Shown piece after piece: positions 29,310 through 38,000 of a stretch of 64,000 bases of DNA. The first letter of the stretch is position 1; every line of letters starts with the position of its first letter. The stretch is from Nocardiopsis algeriensis (GTDB taxonomy: Bacteria; Actinomycetota; Actinomycetes; Streptosporangiales; Streptosporangiaceae). The position numbers and the translations under genes are program-made. The DNA lies in the NCBI RefSeq assembly GCF_014203695.1, contig NZ_JACHJO010000003.1:423216-487215 (forward strand), in the 5' to 3' direction. The notes under the pieces are model-generated. The model had not been told where the DNA came from. It saw only the letters and a list, made by a program, of their open reading frames with translations, and did no database searches.

Positions 29310-31579
29310 ACGACAGGGATGACTACCCCGACGATCCCTATCGTGGACGTGCCGGTCGCGGACGCGGCTACGACTACGACCCGCTCGGTGACCCGCTGCC
29401 CGCACCGCCCTCGCGCGGGCGCCGGGCCAGGCCCGACTCCTGGGAGGACGCTCCGTCCGCCGGCGGACGGGGAGACGGCTACGACCCTCTCGGTCCGGGC
29501 GGCCCCCAGAACACCGGCTCCCCCCGGCCACCCCGGCGCGGAGGCGCCGCCGACGCGCTGCGCGGCAGCCGTGCGGCGCGTTCGGGCGGGGGACACCTTT
29601 ACGAGACCGGCTCCCACCAGCGCCCCGTGCCACCGTCGCAGCCCGCGGGCGGTGACGCGACCCAGGACGCGCTCGCCGCTCTGGAGGGCCTCGGCGAGCC
29701 CGCCTCCGCGGCGCCCGCACCCGCACGCCCCGAGGAGGAGACTCCCCGCCGCGGGCGACGGGCACGGGCCGAGCAGGAGCCAGAGGCCCCGCCGGCGCCC
29801 GAGCAGGACGAGCCCCGCTCCCGCCGCGGCCGCCGTGCGTCGGCCCAGGACGACACCGGCGGGCGCCGCCGCTCCCGCCGCGGCCGCCGCGACGAGCCGG
29901 TCGGCGGTTTCCTGGACGACGCCCCCGAGGCCGACGACGTGTTCGACACCGGCTCGTTCCCGGGTGTGCACACCTCCGCCGACACCGGCGCCTTCGCCGC
30001 CGTTCCCCCTCCGTCGAAGGGGCGCAGCCGCCGCGGCCGCTCCGAGCCGGAGGAAGAGCTCCCCGAGACGCCCTCCCGTCGCGGAGGCCGGCGTCGGCGC
30101 GGTGCCGCCGAGGAGCTTCCCGAGGACAGCGGTGAGTTCCGCCAGGACGCCGAACCGAGGGGCCGCCGTGCCCGCCGCGGCCGCGACGACCACGAGGCGC
30201 CCGCACCGGCAGAGGCGCTCCCCGACGAGGAAACCGAGGACGTTCCGGAGGAGCCCCGCAGCCGCAGGCGCGGCGGCGGCCGCCGCCGGCGCGGTGCCGC
30301 CGAGGCCCCCGTCGAGAAGGCCGCCGACGACGAGACCCGGGGAGGGCGCCGGCGCGGGCGCCGCGAGGAGCCCGAGGAGCCCGAGGAGGAGTACGACTAC
30401 GAGGAGCCCGGTCTCGCCGAGATCGCCGAGGCCTACGGCGGCGGCCGCAAGCGCCGGAAGAAGGCCAAGGAGCTCAAGAAGGCCCGTGAGGCCCACCGCC
30501 GGGCCGCCTCGGGCCGGGGGCCCCGCGGCAAGGGGATGATGATCCTCCTCTGCCTGGCCCTCGTCATCGTCGTCGGAGGCGGTGGTTACACCGTCCTGCG
30601 CACCTACGTCTTCCCCGCCGACTTCAGCGGCGAGGGCACCGACGAGGTCGTCTTCGTCATCGAGGAGCAGCAGAGCGGCCTCACCGTCGGGGAGAACCTC
30701 ACCGATCTCGGTGTCGTCGCCAGCCCCCGGGCGTTCACCAACGCCCTGGAGTCCCTGTCCCCGGATGAGCTGGGCAACGGCCTGACCCCCGGAACCTACT
30801 CGCTGGCCCTGGGCATGAGCGCCGACAGCGCGGTGCGCGCCCTGCTCGACCCGGCCAACCGCATCGAGGGCAGGATCACCTTCAAGGAGGGTCTGCGCAA
30901 CGAGCAGATCCTGGAGATCCTGGCCGAGTCCACAGGCGCGAGCCTGGAGGATCTCCAGGCGGCGCACGCCCGTACCGAGGAGCTCAACCTCCCCGACTAC
31001 GCCACCCAGGGACCGGCGGGCTACCTGTTCCCCGCCACCTACCGCTTCGAGTCCGACACAGAACCGCTGTCGATGCTGCTCGCCATGACCGCCAAGTTCC
31101 ACGAGGTCGCCGAGGAGATCCAGCTGGAGGAGCGGGCCGCGGCAGCGGGCTACGACCCCAACGAGATCATGGCGATCGCCTCCATCATCCAGGCGGAGAG
31201 CGGTGGCGAGGAGGACATGCCGAAGATCTCCGCGGTCATCCACAACCGCCTCGAGCAGGACATGATGCTGCAGATGGACAGCACCTGCTTCTACGCCATC
31301 GGCGAATACGGCATCGCCCTGAACAACGAGCAGCGACTCAAGTGCGAGGCCGACACCAGCGGCTTCGACACCTACCACAAGAAGGGTCTGATCCCCGGCC
31401 CCTTCGTGGCTCCCGGACAGGCCGCCATCGAGGCCGCGCTGGAGCCTGCCGACGCCGATTACCTGTACTTCGTGGCCACCGACCCCGAGGCCGGTGTCAC
31501 CGAGTTCACCGGCGACTACCAGGAGTTCCTCCTGCTCAAGGAGAAGTTCGAGGAGACCTGGATGGGCGGCGGGGAGTGA
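29306..31579 (+). CDS. mltG: Endolytic murein transglycosylase MltG with long disordered N-terminus
   Basis: MltG cuts nascent peptidoglycan strands in the membrane and sets glycan length. The catalytic YceG domain occupies the C-terminal third, with the Glu in IASIIQAESGGEEDMPKIS and NRLEQDMMLQMDST following. One membrane helix (about residues 411-432, MMILLCLALVIVVGGGG) precedes it. The first 410 residues are predicted to be disordered and cytoplasmic: Arg, Gly, Glu and Pro-rich, with repeated RRGRR and SRRGRR blocks spaced by acidic stretches. This makes the protein 757 residues, roughly twice the enterobacterial length, though long extensions are known in actinobacteria. ATG 29306 follows AGGGAGA and overlaps ruvX by four bases. 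Confidence 0.92.
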   Translation: MNDRDDYPDDPYRGRAGRGRGYDYDPLGDPLPAPPSRGRRARPDSWEDAPSAGGRGDGYDPLGPGGPQNTGSPRPPRRGGAADALRGSRAARSGGGHLYETGSHQRPVPPSQPAGGDATQDALAALEGLGEPASAAPAPARPEEETPRRGRRARAEQEPEAPPAPEQDEPRSRRGRRASAQDDTGGRRRSRRGRRDEPVGGFLDDAPEADDVFDTGSFPGVHTSADTGAFAAVPPPSKGRSRRGRSEPEEELPETPSRRGGRRRRGAAEELPEDSGEFRQDAEPRGRRARRGRDDHEAPAPAEALPDEETEDVPEEPRSRRRGGGRRRRGAAEAPVEKAADDETRGGRRRGRREEPEEPEEEYDYEEPGLAEIAEAYGGGRKRRKKAKELKKAREAHRRAASGRGPRGKGMMILLCLALVIVVGGGGYTVLRTYVFPADFSGEGTDEVVFVIEEQQSGLTVGENLTDLGVVASPRAFTNALESLSPDELGNGLTPGTYSLALGMSADSAVRALLDPANRIEGRITFKEGLRNEQILEILAESTGASLEDLQAAHARTEELNLPDYATQGPAGYLFPATYRFESDTEPLSMLLAMTAKFHEVAEEIQLEERAAAAGYDPNEIMAIASIIQAESGGEEDMPKISAVIHNRLEQDMMLQMDSTCFYAIGEYGIALNNEQRLKCEADTSGFDTYHKKGLIPGPFVAPGQAAIEAALEPADADYLYFVATDPEAGVTEFTGDYQEFLLLKEKFEETWMGGGE

Positions 31580-32406
31580 GGCGCGCCGCGGTCCTGGGCT
31601 CACCGGTGTCCCACTCCCTCTCCCCGGTCCTGCACACCGCGGCCTACGAGGAGATGGGGCTGGCGGACCGCTGGTCCTACGGCATGCACGAGTGCGGCGA
31701 GGAGGGCCTGGGGCCCTTCCTCGCCGGCCTCGGCGGCGAATGGGCCGGGCTGTCCCTGACCATGCCCCTCAAGCGTCGGGCCCTGGAGCTGTCCGACACG
31801 GTCGACGACCTGGCCGTCCGCGTGGGCGGGGTCAACACCATGGTCCGCCGCGGCGGGGGGTGGACCGGCAGCAACACCGACGTCGAGGGGATCGTGGTCG
31901 CCCTCACCGAGGCGGGGATCGGCTCCCCCCGCAGCGCCACCGTCCTGGGCGCGGGGGCCACGGCCGCCTCGGTGCTGGCCGCGCTGCGGGAGCTGGGGCC
32001 GGTCGCGCCGGTCACCGTGCTCGCCCGTGACACCGGGCGCACGGGCGAGGTGGCCGCGGCCGCCCGGCGGCTCGGCTCCGTGCTGGAGATCGCGCCCCTG
32101 GCGGAGCTGGAGCGCCACCTCGATGTGGACCTGGTGGTCTCCTCGCTGCCCTCGGGCGCGGCCGACCGCCACGCCGACGCTCTGGCCGAGTGCGGGGCCG
32201 ACCTGTTCGACGTCGTCTACTCGCCCTGGCCCACCCCGGCGGCCGAGGCCGTCGCGGCCCGCGGCCGGCGCGTGGTCGGCGGCTTCCCGATGCTGCTGCA
32301 CCAGGCCGCGGCCCAGGTCAGGCTGATGACCGGGACCGAGGAGGTCCCGGTGGAGGCGATGCGCGCGGCCGGCGAGGCCGAGCTCGCCCGCCGCTCGGCC
32401 CGCTGA
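31576..32406 (+). CDS. aroE: Shikimate dehydrogenase
   Basis: Reduces 3-dehydroshikimate to shikimate in aromatic amino acid synthesis. The 276-residue protein shows the substrate-binding start VLGSPVSHSLSPVLH, the catalytic-lysine region LTMPLKRRALE, GGVNTMVRRG and SNTDVEGIV, and a nucleotide-binding loop VLGAGATAASVLAAL. GTG 31576 overlaps the mltG stop by four bases, and its ribosome site lies within the last mltG codons. The NADP-binding and C-terminal helix (MLLHQAAAQVRLMTG) are complete. In many actinobacteria aroC-aroK follow; here the gene is followed by the infC leader. Confidence 0.94.
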   Translation: MRRAAVLGSPVSHSLSPVLHTAAYEEMGLADRWSYGMHECGEEGLGPFLAGLGGEWAGLSLTMPLKRRALELSDTVDDLAVRVGGVNTMVRRGGGWTGSNTDVEGIVVALTEAGIGSPRSATVLGAGATAASVLAALRELGPVAPVTVLARDTGRTGEVAAAARRLGSVLEIAPLAELERHLDVDLVVSSLPSGAADRHADALAECGADLFDVVYSPWPTPAAEAVAARGRRVVGGFPMLLHQAAAQVRLMTGTEEVPVEAMRAAGEAELARRSAR

Positions 32407-32443
32407 CACGGGACTGCCCGGCCCGGCGGGCCCGCACTGCTGA

Positions 32444-32661
32444 TAGTATGAGGAGACGACTTGGACCGGTGTGCCTGCCACACCGGGACCGCAAGCGGAG
32501 GTGATCCTCCCACCTGCCGGGCTCGGCCCGCGCAGGTCGACAGGTCGGACGAGCGCGTCGCGTCGTGAGCCCGGGCATCCGTCCCTGGTCCTTCGCTGCG
32601 TGTCCTTCGCCGTCCGTCGGATCGACCCCGCTTGCACGTACCGGCGGGGTTTTCGCTTTTT
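32444..32661 (+). ncRNA. Structured infC leader with mutually exclusive hairpins
   Basis: Candidate regulatory RNA. A -10-like TAGTAT (32444-32449) starts the region. A hairpin (32466-32473 with 32479-32486) comes first. GGAGGTGATCC (32497-32507) is an 11-base perfect complement of the 16S rRNA 3' end, yet no start codon stands at the right distance. AGGTG (32499-32503) can pair with CACCT (32511-32515), or instead ACCTGC (32512-32517) can pair with GCAGGT (32532-32537); the two exclude each other. A terminator with T-runs ends the leader. All pairings are read by eye; regulation is an inference. Confidence 0.5.
32626..32661 (+). terminator. Intrinsic terminator or attenuator before infC
   Basis: CCCCGC (32626-32631) pairs with GCGGGG (32644-32649) and is followed by TTTTCGCTTTTT (32650-32661). 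A T-tract of this kind is rare in such a GC-rich genome. It lies about 115 bases before infC and about 180 bases after a -10-like site, which fits an attenuator better than a terminator of aroE, 220 bases upstream. Confidence 0.75.
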
Positions 32662-32774
32662 GGGAAGACCCCGGCCCGGCCGGAGAGCCCCACGGGTGAT
32701 CCGGCCGAACAGGCCGCCCACCGTCCGGAGGGCGGCCGGTCCCAGGTAATCCGATAAAGCTAGGGAGGGGTCTC

Positions 32775-33359
32775 ATCAGCGCCGAGCCCCGCATCAATGA
32801 CCGCATCCGGGTGCCCGAGGTCCGTCTTGTCGGGCCCAACGGCGAGCAGGTCGGAATCGTCTCCGTGCAGGACGCCCTGCGTCTGGCCCAGGAGTCCGAC
32901 CTCGACCTCGTCGAGGTCGCGCCGACCGCGCGCCCGCCGGTCGCCAAGCTGATGGACTACGGCAAGTTCAAGTACGAGTCCGCGGTCAAGGCCCGCGAGG
33001 CCCGTAAGAACCAGTCGAACACGATCATCAAGGAGATCAAGCTCCGCCCGAAGATCGACCCGCACGACTACGAGACCAAGAAGGGTCACGTCGTGCGGTT
33101 CCTCAAGAGCGGGGACAAGGTCAAGGTGACGATCATGTTCCGCGGCCGCGAGCAGTCCCGTCCCGAACTGGGCCGCCGCCTTCTGGCGCGCCTGGCCGAG
33201 GACGTCAAGGACCTTGGCACGGTGGAATCGCAGCCCAAGCAGGACGGCCGCAACATGGTCATGGTGATCGGTCCGCACAAGCGGCGGTCCGAGCACAAGG
33301 CCGAGGCCCGCGCGGCGGCGGGGGACAAGGCCCGCCGCGAGCAGAGCGAAGAGGCCTAG
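32775..33359 (+). CDS. infC: Translation initiation factor IF-3 (ATC start)
   Basis: IF-3 prevents premature subunit joining and checks the start codon and initiator tRNA. I place the start at ATC 32775: AGGGAGGGG lies four bases upstream, and the protein then begins [20 protein letters not shown], the conserved IF-3 N-terminus. No ATG or GTG in this frame lies between the ribosome site and this point; the next GTG (32811) would remove the RINDRIR motif. A rare start codon lets IF-3 limit its own synthesis, as known for E. coli infC with AUU. The linker and C-terminal domain follow ([29 protein letters not shown]). Length is 194 residues. Confidence 0.93.
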   Translation: MSAEPRINDRIRVPEVRLVGPNGEQVGIVSVQDALRLAQESDLDLVEVAPTARPPVAKLMDYGKFKYESAVKAREARKNQSNTIIKEIKLRPKIDPHDYETKKGHVVRFLKSGDKVKVTIMFRGREQSRPELGRRLLARLAEDVKDLGTVESQPKQDGRNMVMVIGPHKRRSEHKAEARAAAGDKARREQSEEA

Positions 33360-33533
33360 CGGTTCGAGGGGAAGTCCCCCACCGCCCGGCCGACCGGACG
33401 GGTGGTGGGGAGGGCTGTGCCCGTGCAGCCCCGACTTGTGTTGTATTTGGCGCGCAGAGGTCCCGCCATAGCACCAGCCGTGTCCTCCGCCACATGCGGA
33501 GGGTACGCCGACGGAGTAGGAGACGACGGCGAC

Positions 33534-33728
33534 ATGCCGAAGAACAAGACCCACAGTGGGGCCAAGGACCGCTTCAAGGTCACCGGCTCCGGCAAGATCA
33601 TGCGCCGCCGTGCCAACAAGAACCACATCCTTGAGCACAAGACCTCCAAGCGCAAGCGCAAGCTGAGCAACGAGGCGGTGCTGTCGCCCGCGGACACGAA
33701 GTTCATCAAGAAGCTTCTCGGCAAGTAG
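33534..33728 (+). CDS. rpmI: 50S ribosomal protein L35
   Basis: A 64-residue basic protein of the large ribosomal subunit. It shows [20 protein letters not shown] at the N-terminus, then [17 protein letters not shown] and the end [11 protein letters not shown] 33534 is preceded by GTAGGAGACGACGGCG. The 174-base space after infC contains a relatively AT-rich stretch (ACTTGTGTTGTATTTGG, 33434-33450) that might hold an internal promoter. The infC-rpmI-rplT order is nearly universal. Confidence 0.96.
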   Translation: MPKNKTHSGAKDRFKVTGSGKIMRRRANKNHILEHKTSKRKRKLSNEAVLSPADTKFIKKLLGK

Positions 33729-33894
33729 TCCGCAGAACCTTCCCCTCCCCCCGGGAGGACCCGCGTCCCCGGCTCGGCCGGAGCGGTGAGGGCTTCCGGG
33801 AGGGATCAGTCAGAAGCGAGAACGGCCGCCGGGCTCTGCGGAGCCGGGCCGGTCGGCGCGCCCTGCGCGCCGGAACACACAAGAGGGAGTCACA

Positions 33895-34260
33895 GTGGCA
33901 CGCGTGAAGCGGGCTCTCAACGCCAAGAAGAAGCGCAAGGTCGTCCTCGACCGGGCGAGCGGCTACCGCGGTCAGCGTTCGCGCCTGTACCGCAAGGCCA
34001 AGGAGCAGATGCTCCACTCGATGACCTACGCCTACCGCGACCGCAAGGACCGCAAGGGCCAGTTCCGTCGTCTGTGGATCCAGCGCATCAACGCCGCCTC
34101 CCGCGCCAACGGCCTCACCTACAACCGTTTCATGCAGGGCCTGAAGCTGGCCGGCATCGAGGTCGACCGCCGCATGCTCGCCGAGCTGGCCGTCAACGAC
34201 GAGGCCGCCTTCGCCACCCTGGTGGAGACCGCCAAGAAGGCCCTCCCCGCCGAGGCCTAG
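33895..34260 (+). CDS. rplT: 50S ribosomal protein L20
   Basis: L20 binds 23S rRNA early in large-subunit assembly, and in Firmicutes and enterobacteria it also represses this operon. The 121-residue sequence is typical: [20 protein letters not shown], then [16 protein letters not shown] and [23 protein letters not shown] 33895 has AAGAGGGAG upstream. It is 166 bases behind rpmI with a small GC hairpin (CCTCCC/GGGAGG) between. The next gene, a methyltransferase, starts 11 bases after its stop. Confidence 0.97.
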   Translation: MARVKRALNAKKKRKVVLDRASGYRGQRSRLYRKAKEQMLHSMTYAYRDRKDRKGQFRRLWIQRINAASRANGLTYNRFMQGLKLAGIEVDRRMLAELAVNDEAAFATLVETAKKALPAEA

Positions 34261-34271
34261 GACGGACAGCG

Positions 34272-35126
34272 ATGGCGAGCCACGAGTTCACGAGTATCCG
34301 CTCACCCAGGATCAAGGGGGTTCGGCGGCTCGCCAAGCGCACCTTCCGCCAACGCGAGCGACGTTTCCTCGCCGAAGGGCCCCAGGCAGTGCGTGAGGCC
34401 CTGGCCGCGGCGAGCGGCCAGGGGCGGTCCCCGTACAGAGGGGCCGCCCCCGGGGTCGTCGAGGTGTATGCCACGGCCGAGGCCGTGCAACGCCACCGCG
34501 ACCTGGTGGACGCCGCCCACGCGGCGGGTGTCCCCACCCACCGGGTCAGCCTGGATGTGATGTCCGAGCTGACTCAGACCGTCACCCCGCAGGGCGTCAT
34601 CGCCGTCTGCGAGTTCGTCGACGTCCCCCTCGAGAGCATCGGCGACATCCGGCTGGCGGTCGTCCTCTCCCACGTCCGCGACCCCGGCAACGCCGGGACG
34701 GTGCTGCGCACGGCGGACGCCGCCGGCGCCGACGTGGTCGTCTTCACCGACGCCTCCGTCGATCCCTACAACGGCAAGTGCGTGCGCGCCTCCGCCGGAA
34801 GCCTCTTCCACCTTCCCGTCGTCGTGGGCGCCTCCGCGGCGAGCGCCGTCGATTTCCTGCGCGGTCAGGGTGCGCGGGTCTGGGCCGCCGACGGCGGCGG
34901 TACCCGGGACCTGCACGAGGTCGCCGACGGCGGCGATCTGGACGGCCCGGTGGGCTGGGTCTTCGGCAACGAGGCCTGGGGGCTGCCGGAGGAGACCGTC
35001 CGCCTCACCGACGGAGCGGTCAGCGTTCCGATCTACGGCGGGGCCGAAAGCCTGAATCTGGCCACTGCGGCCGCGGTGTGCCTCTACACCACCGCGCGCC
35101 AGCAGAGGCGCCGTGCACCTTCCTAG
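34272..35126 (+). CDS. SpoU/TrmH-family RNA 2'-O-methyltransferase
   Basis: A 284-residue SAM-dependent methyltransferase with the knotted SPOUT fold. The three SpoU motifs are clear: RDPGNAGTVLRTADAAGAD (motif 1), VFGNEAWGLPEE (motif 2), and VPIYGGAESLNLATAAAVCLY (motif 3). An N-terminal RNA-binding substrate domain (RLAKRTFRQRERRFLAEGPQ) precedes. It methylates ribose in rRNA or tRNA; homologues after rplT resemble TsnR/RlmB-type enzymes, but the exact target is unknown. ATG 34272 lies 11 bases after rplT, so it is probably in the infC operon. Confidence 0.88.
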   Translation: MASHEFTSIRSPRIKGVRRLAKRTFRQRERRFLAEGPQAVREALAAASGQGRSPYRGAAPGVVEVYATAEAVQRHRDLVDAAHAAGVPTHRVSLDVMSELTQTVTPQGVIAVCEFVDVPLESIGDIRLAVVLSHVRDPGNAGTVLRTADAAGADVVVFTDASVDPYNGKCVRASAGSLFHLPVVVGASAASAVDFLRGQGARVWAADGGGTRDLHEVADGGDLDGPVGWVFGNEAWGLPEETVRLTDGAVSVPIYGGAESLNLATAAAVCLYTTARQQRRRAPS

Positions 35127-35510
35127 CCAAATGCACGTGCACGCGGCCTGAGTGCCGATAGGGTCGAAGAAGCAGGATCACAGCGGTCGGGCACCTTCGC
35201 GCGCGACCGCTGCTCGGCCTTACCCGTATTCCGGGTCGGACGCCGAGCGGCCCGTCCCCGTCCGGCAGACTGGGCACTGTTTCGTGAACGGGTACCGCGC
35301 GGGCGGGCCGTCGAATCCTGTTCCCGGGGCACGGGGCGAGGAGGACTCCTACGCTCTCCTGTCGGGCGTCCGTATCCCGGGGCAAGGCGTACCAGGTGTA
35401 AGTGCAGGGTAGACAACCTGCGGTGGCGTCCACGGGTGGTGTCACCACCGGTCAGCGGTCCTCGGCACGAGGCCTGCGGTCGTGGACCTTCAACGGGAGC
35501 GGAGAGAGGC
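35127..35510 (+). promoter_or_regulatory. Upstream region of the sensor kinase gene
   Basis: A 384-base gap. It contains two -10-like sites (TAGGGT, 35159-35164; TAGACA, 35410-35415) and a 15-bp operator-like palindrome, GGTGGTG-T-CACCACC (35435-35449). A looser inverted repeat GCAGG/CCTGC flanks the second -10. Small frames here lack codon bias. The chosen kinase start has GGAGAGAGG directly before it. Confidence 0.35.
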
Positions 35511-36689
35511 GTGGGCAGCGGCCGGCAGGTGGATCACCCGGTGGAGGGCGGGGGAGCGGTACTTCCCCGCAGCACCCCCTCGGCCGACGGCGCCGGAGGC
35601 GGCACCGGGCGGTCCCAGGCCTCCCTGTGGGACATCGACGGGGCCTCCGCCGTCTCGGGGAACGCCTCCCTGCACGCCGACGACCTGCCCGACGGTGTCC
35701 TCGTGGCCGACGCGCGCGGCCGGGTCGTCCTCTTCAACGCCCAGGCCGCCCAGCTGACCGGAATTCCCGCGGAGAGCGCCCTGGGCGGTGACTACCGGGC
35801 CGCACTGCCCCTGGTGGGGGCGGACGGCAACGACTGGTGGGAGGCCAGCGATCCCTACGGGGGCGACCGCTCCCGCACCCGCCAGACCGAGCGCGCCGTC
35901 TACCTGCCCGACGAGCGGGAGATCCTCGTCGCGGCCCGCTACGTGCGCGCCCGGCCCGGTGGCGAGCTCGTCCGCCTCGTCGTCACCCTCAGGGACGCCT
36001 CCACCAGGGCCGAGCGCAGCCGCGCCGACCTGGTCTCGGAGGTCGCCCACGAGCTGCGCTCCCCGCTGACCAGTGTCAAGGGGTTCACCTCGACGCTGCT
36101 CACCAAATGGGAGCGGCTCACCGAGAAGCAGAAGATCTTCATGCTGGAGACGGTCAACGCCGATGCCGACCGCGTGACCCGCCTCATCCACGACCTCCTC
36201 GACGTCTCCCGCATCGAGTCGGGGCGCCTGGAGCTGCGCCGCCAGGTGGTCGACCTCACCGAGGCCGTGCGCAGGGTCGTCGCCGGTCGCGTCGCCGCGG
36301 GCGAGTCGGAGGAGCGCTTCCGGGTCGAGACCCGCGGTGAGCTCCCGCAGATGTGGCTCGACCCGGACAAGATCGAGCAGATCGTCACCAACCTCGTGGA
36401 AAACGGGGTACGGCACGGCGCTGGTACTGTCAGTATCGTGATCGAGCCGTGTGAGGAGGGAGCAGCGGTGTCGGTGCGCGACGAGGGCCAGGGCATAGCG
36501 CCCGAGACCATTCCGCGCGTCTTCCGCCAGTTCTGGCGCAGCAAGCGCCGGAGCGGGACCGGCCTCGGGCTGTTCATCGTCAAGGGCCTCGTTGAGGCCC
36601 ACGGCGGCACGATCACCGTGGGACGCGCCCCCAGCGGCGGTGCCGAGTTCCGATTTACCATGCCCGCCGGGGCGCCCGAGTTCGTCTGA
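35511..36689 (+). CDS. PAS-domain sensor histidine kinase
   Basis: A 392-residue cytosolic sensor kinase with no membrane segment. A PAS domain (about residues 60-165, DDLPDGVLVADARGRVVLFN) is followed by a HisKA domain with the phospho-acceptor in SEVAHELRSPLTSVKG, and a HATPase domain with N-box IVTNLVENGVRHG, G1 DEGQGI and G2 GTGLGLFIVKGL. No response regulator gene is adjacent, so its partner is elsewhere. A kinase gene at this place, between the infC-rplT-methyltransferase block and pheST, is usual in actinobacteria. GTG 35511 is chosen from its ribosome site; GTG 35436 in the same frame is possible. Confidence 0.88.
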   Translation: MGSGRQVDHPVEGGGAVLPRSTPSADGAGGGTGRSQASLWDIDGASAVSGNASLHADDLPDGVLVADARGRVVLFNAQAAQLTGIPAESALGGDYRAALPLVGADGNDWWEASDPYGGDRSRTRQTERAVYLPDEREILVAARYVRARPGGELVRLVVTLRDASTRAERSRADLVSEVAHELRSPLTSVKGFTSTLLTKWERLTEKQKIFMLETVNADADRVTRLIHDLLDVSRIESGRLELRRQVVDLTEAVRRVVAGRVAAGESEERFRVETRGELPQMWLDPDKIEQIVTNLVENGVRHGAGTVSIVIEPCEEGAAVSVRDEGQGIAPETIPRVFRQFWRSKRRSGTGLGLFIVKGLVEAHGGTITVGRAPSGGAEFRFTMPAGAPEFV

Positions 36690-36801
36690 GCACGTCAGAC
36701 CCTCCAGCACCCCCGGTGGGCTTCACGGCGTGTCCGGATCCCGCAGCGGAGAATCCCCCGGGCACCGCCCGACATCCTGCCTGTGCTTTTCCTGTCGGCT
36801 T

Positions 36802-36820
36802 GGTCCGCCTCCGGCGGACC
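36802..36820 (+). other. Hairpin upstream of pheS
   Basis: GGTCCGCC (36802-36809) pairs with GGCGGACC (36813-36820) across a three-base loop, in the 192-base gap between the kinase gene and pheS. It may be the kinase terminator; no T-run follows. I see no phenylalanine-rich leader peptide. Confidence 0.45.
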
Positions 36821-36881
36821 GTGACTGCCGTGCGCTCCCGTGCCTTCTCCGTGCGGGGGCTGAGCGGCGAGGCAACCAACT

Positions 36882-38000
36882 ATGTCTGCACCGAACAATT
36901 CCTTCGATCCGGTCGAGGTGACCCCCCTGCACCCCGACGAGGTCGCCCGCATGCGCGAGGAGGCGCTGGCCGCCGTCGAGGCCGCCCGCGACCTGGCAGA
37001 ACTCAAGGAGGTCCGGCTCGCACACGCCTCGGACCGCTCCCCGCTGGCTCTGGCCAACCGGGAGATCGGCGCCCTGCCCCCGGCCGCCAAGGCCGAGGCG
37101 GGCAAGCGCGTGGGCGGCGCCCGCCGCGACGTCGGCCAGGCGCTCAAGGAGCGCCAGGCCGTCCTGGAGGCCGAGCGCGACGAGCGCGTCCTCGTCGAGG
37201 AGCGCGTCGACGTCACCCTGCCCTGGGACCGCGCTCCGCGCGGTGCCCGCCACCCGCTGACCACCGTCGCCGAACGCATGGCCGACGTCTTCGTCGGCAT
37301 GGGCTTCGAGATCGCGGAGGGGCCCGAGGTCGAGGCCGAGTGGTTCAACTTCGACGCCCTCAACTTCCAGCCCGACCACCCCGCCCGCACCATGCAGGAC
37401 ACCTTCTTCGTGGAGGGACCCGACGGCGGCGACAGCGGCATGGTCCTGCGTACCCACACCTCCCCGGTCCAGATCCGGGCGCTGGTCTCGAGGGAACTGC
37501 CGGTCTACGTGGTCGCCCCCGGCAAGACCTTCCGCACCGACGAGCTCGACGCCACCCACAGCCCCGTCTTCCACCAACTGGAAGGCCTGGTCGTGGACAA
37601 GGGCATCACGATGGCGCACCTGCGCGGGGCCATCGACGCTTTCGTCGAGACCTTCTTCGGCGAGGGCCTCCGGACGCGGTTCCGGGCCTCCTACTTCCCG
37701 TTCACGGAGCCGTCCGCCGAGGTGGACATGCAGTGCTTCGTGTGCCGCGGGGCGTCGGTGGGCGACCCCGAGGCGCCCTGCCGCACCTGCTCCAGCGAGG
37801 GATGGATCGAGATCGGCGGCTGCGGCGTGGTCAACCCGCGTGTGCTCACCGCGGCGGGCGTCGACCCGCAGGTCTACAGCGGCTGGGCCTTCGGGCTGGG
37901 AATCGAACGGACACTGATGTTCGCGCACGGTGTGCGCGACATGCACGACATGGTCGAGGGCGACATCCGCTTCACCTCGGCGTTCGGGAGTGAGAACTGA
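36882..38000 (+). CDS. pheS: Phenylalanyl-tRNA synthetase alpha subunit
   Basis: Forms the catalytic part of the alpha2-beta2 enzyme that charges tRNA-Phe. After an N-terminal coiled coil (about residues 15-110) comes the class II catalytic domain: [12 protein letters not shown], then [14 protein letters not shown], and motif 3 in [16 protein letters not shown]. An insertion near residues 283-303 has two cysteine pairs (CFVC and CRTC), which looks like a small metal-binding knuckle and, as I recall, occurs in other actinobacterial PheS. Length is 372 residues. The stop overlaps the ATG of pheT by one base. Confidence 0.96.
   Translation: MSAPNNSFDPVEVTPLHPDEVARMREEALAAVEAARDLAELKEVRLAHASDRSPLALANREIGALPPAAKAEAGKRVGGARRDVGQALKERQAVLEAERDERVLVEERVDVTLPWDRAPRGARHPLTTVAERMADVFVGMGFEIAEGPEVEAEWFNFDALNFQPDHPARTMQDTFFVEGPDGGDSGMVLRTHTSPVQIRALVSRELPVYVVAPGKTFRTDELDATHSPVFHQLEGLVVDKGITMAHLRGAIDAFVETFFGEGLRTRFRASYFPFTEPSAEVDMQCFVCRGASVGDPEAPCRTCSSEGWIEIGGCGVVNPRVLTAAGVDPQVYSGWAFGLGIERTLMFAHGVRDMHDMVEGDIRFTSAFGSEN

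Noticed and set aside
32448..32504. Arg-rich leader peptide of infC as a translated gene
   Set aside because: Its ATG overlaps the most likely -10 (TAGTAT), so it may not be in the transcript; kept only as a remark.
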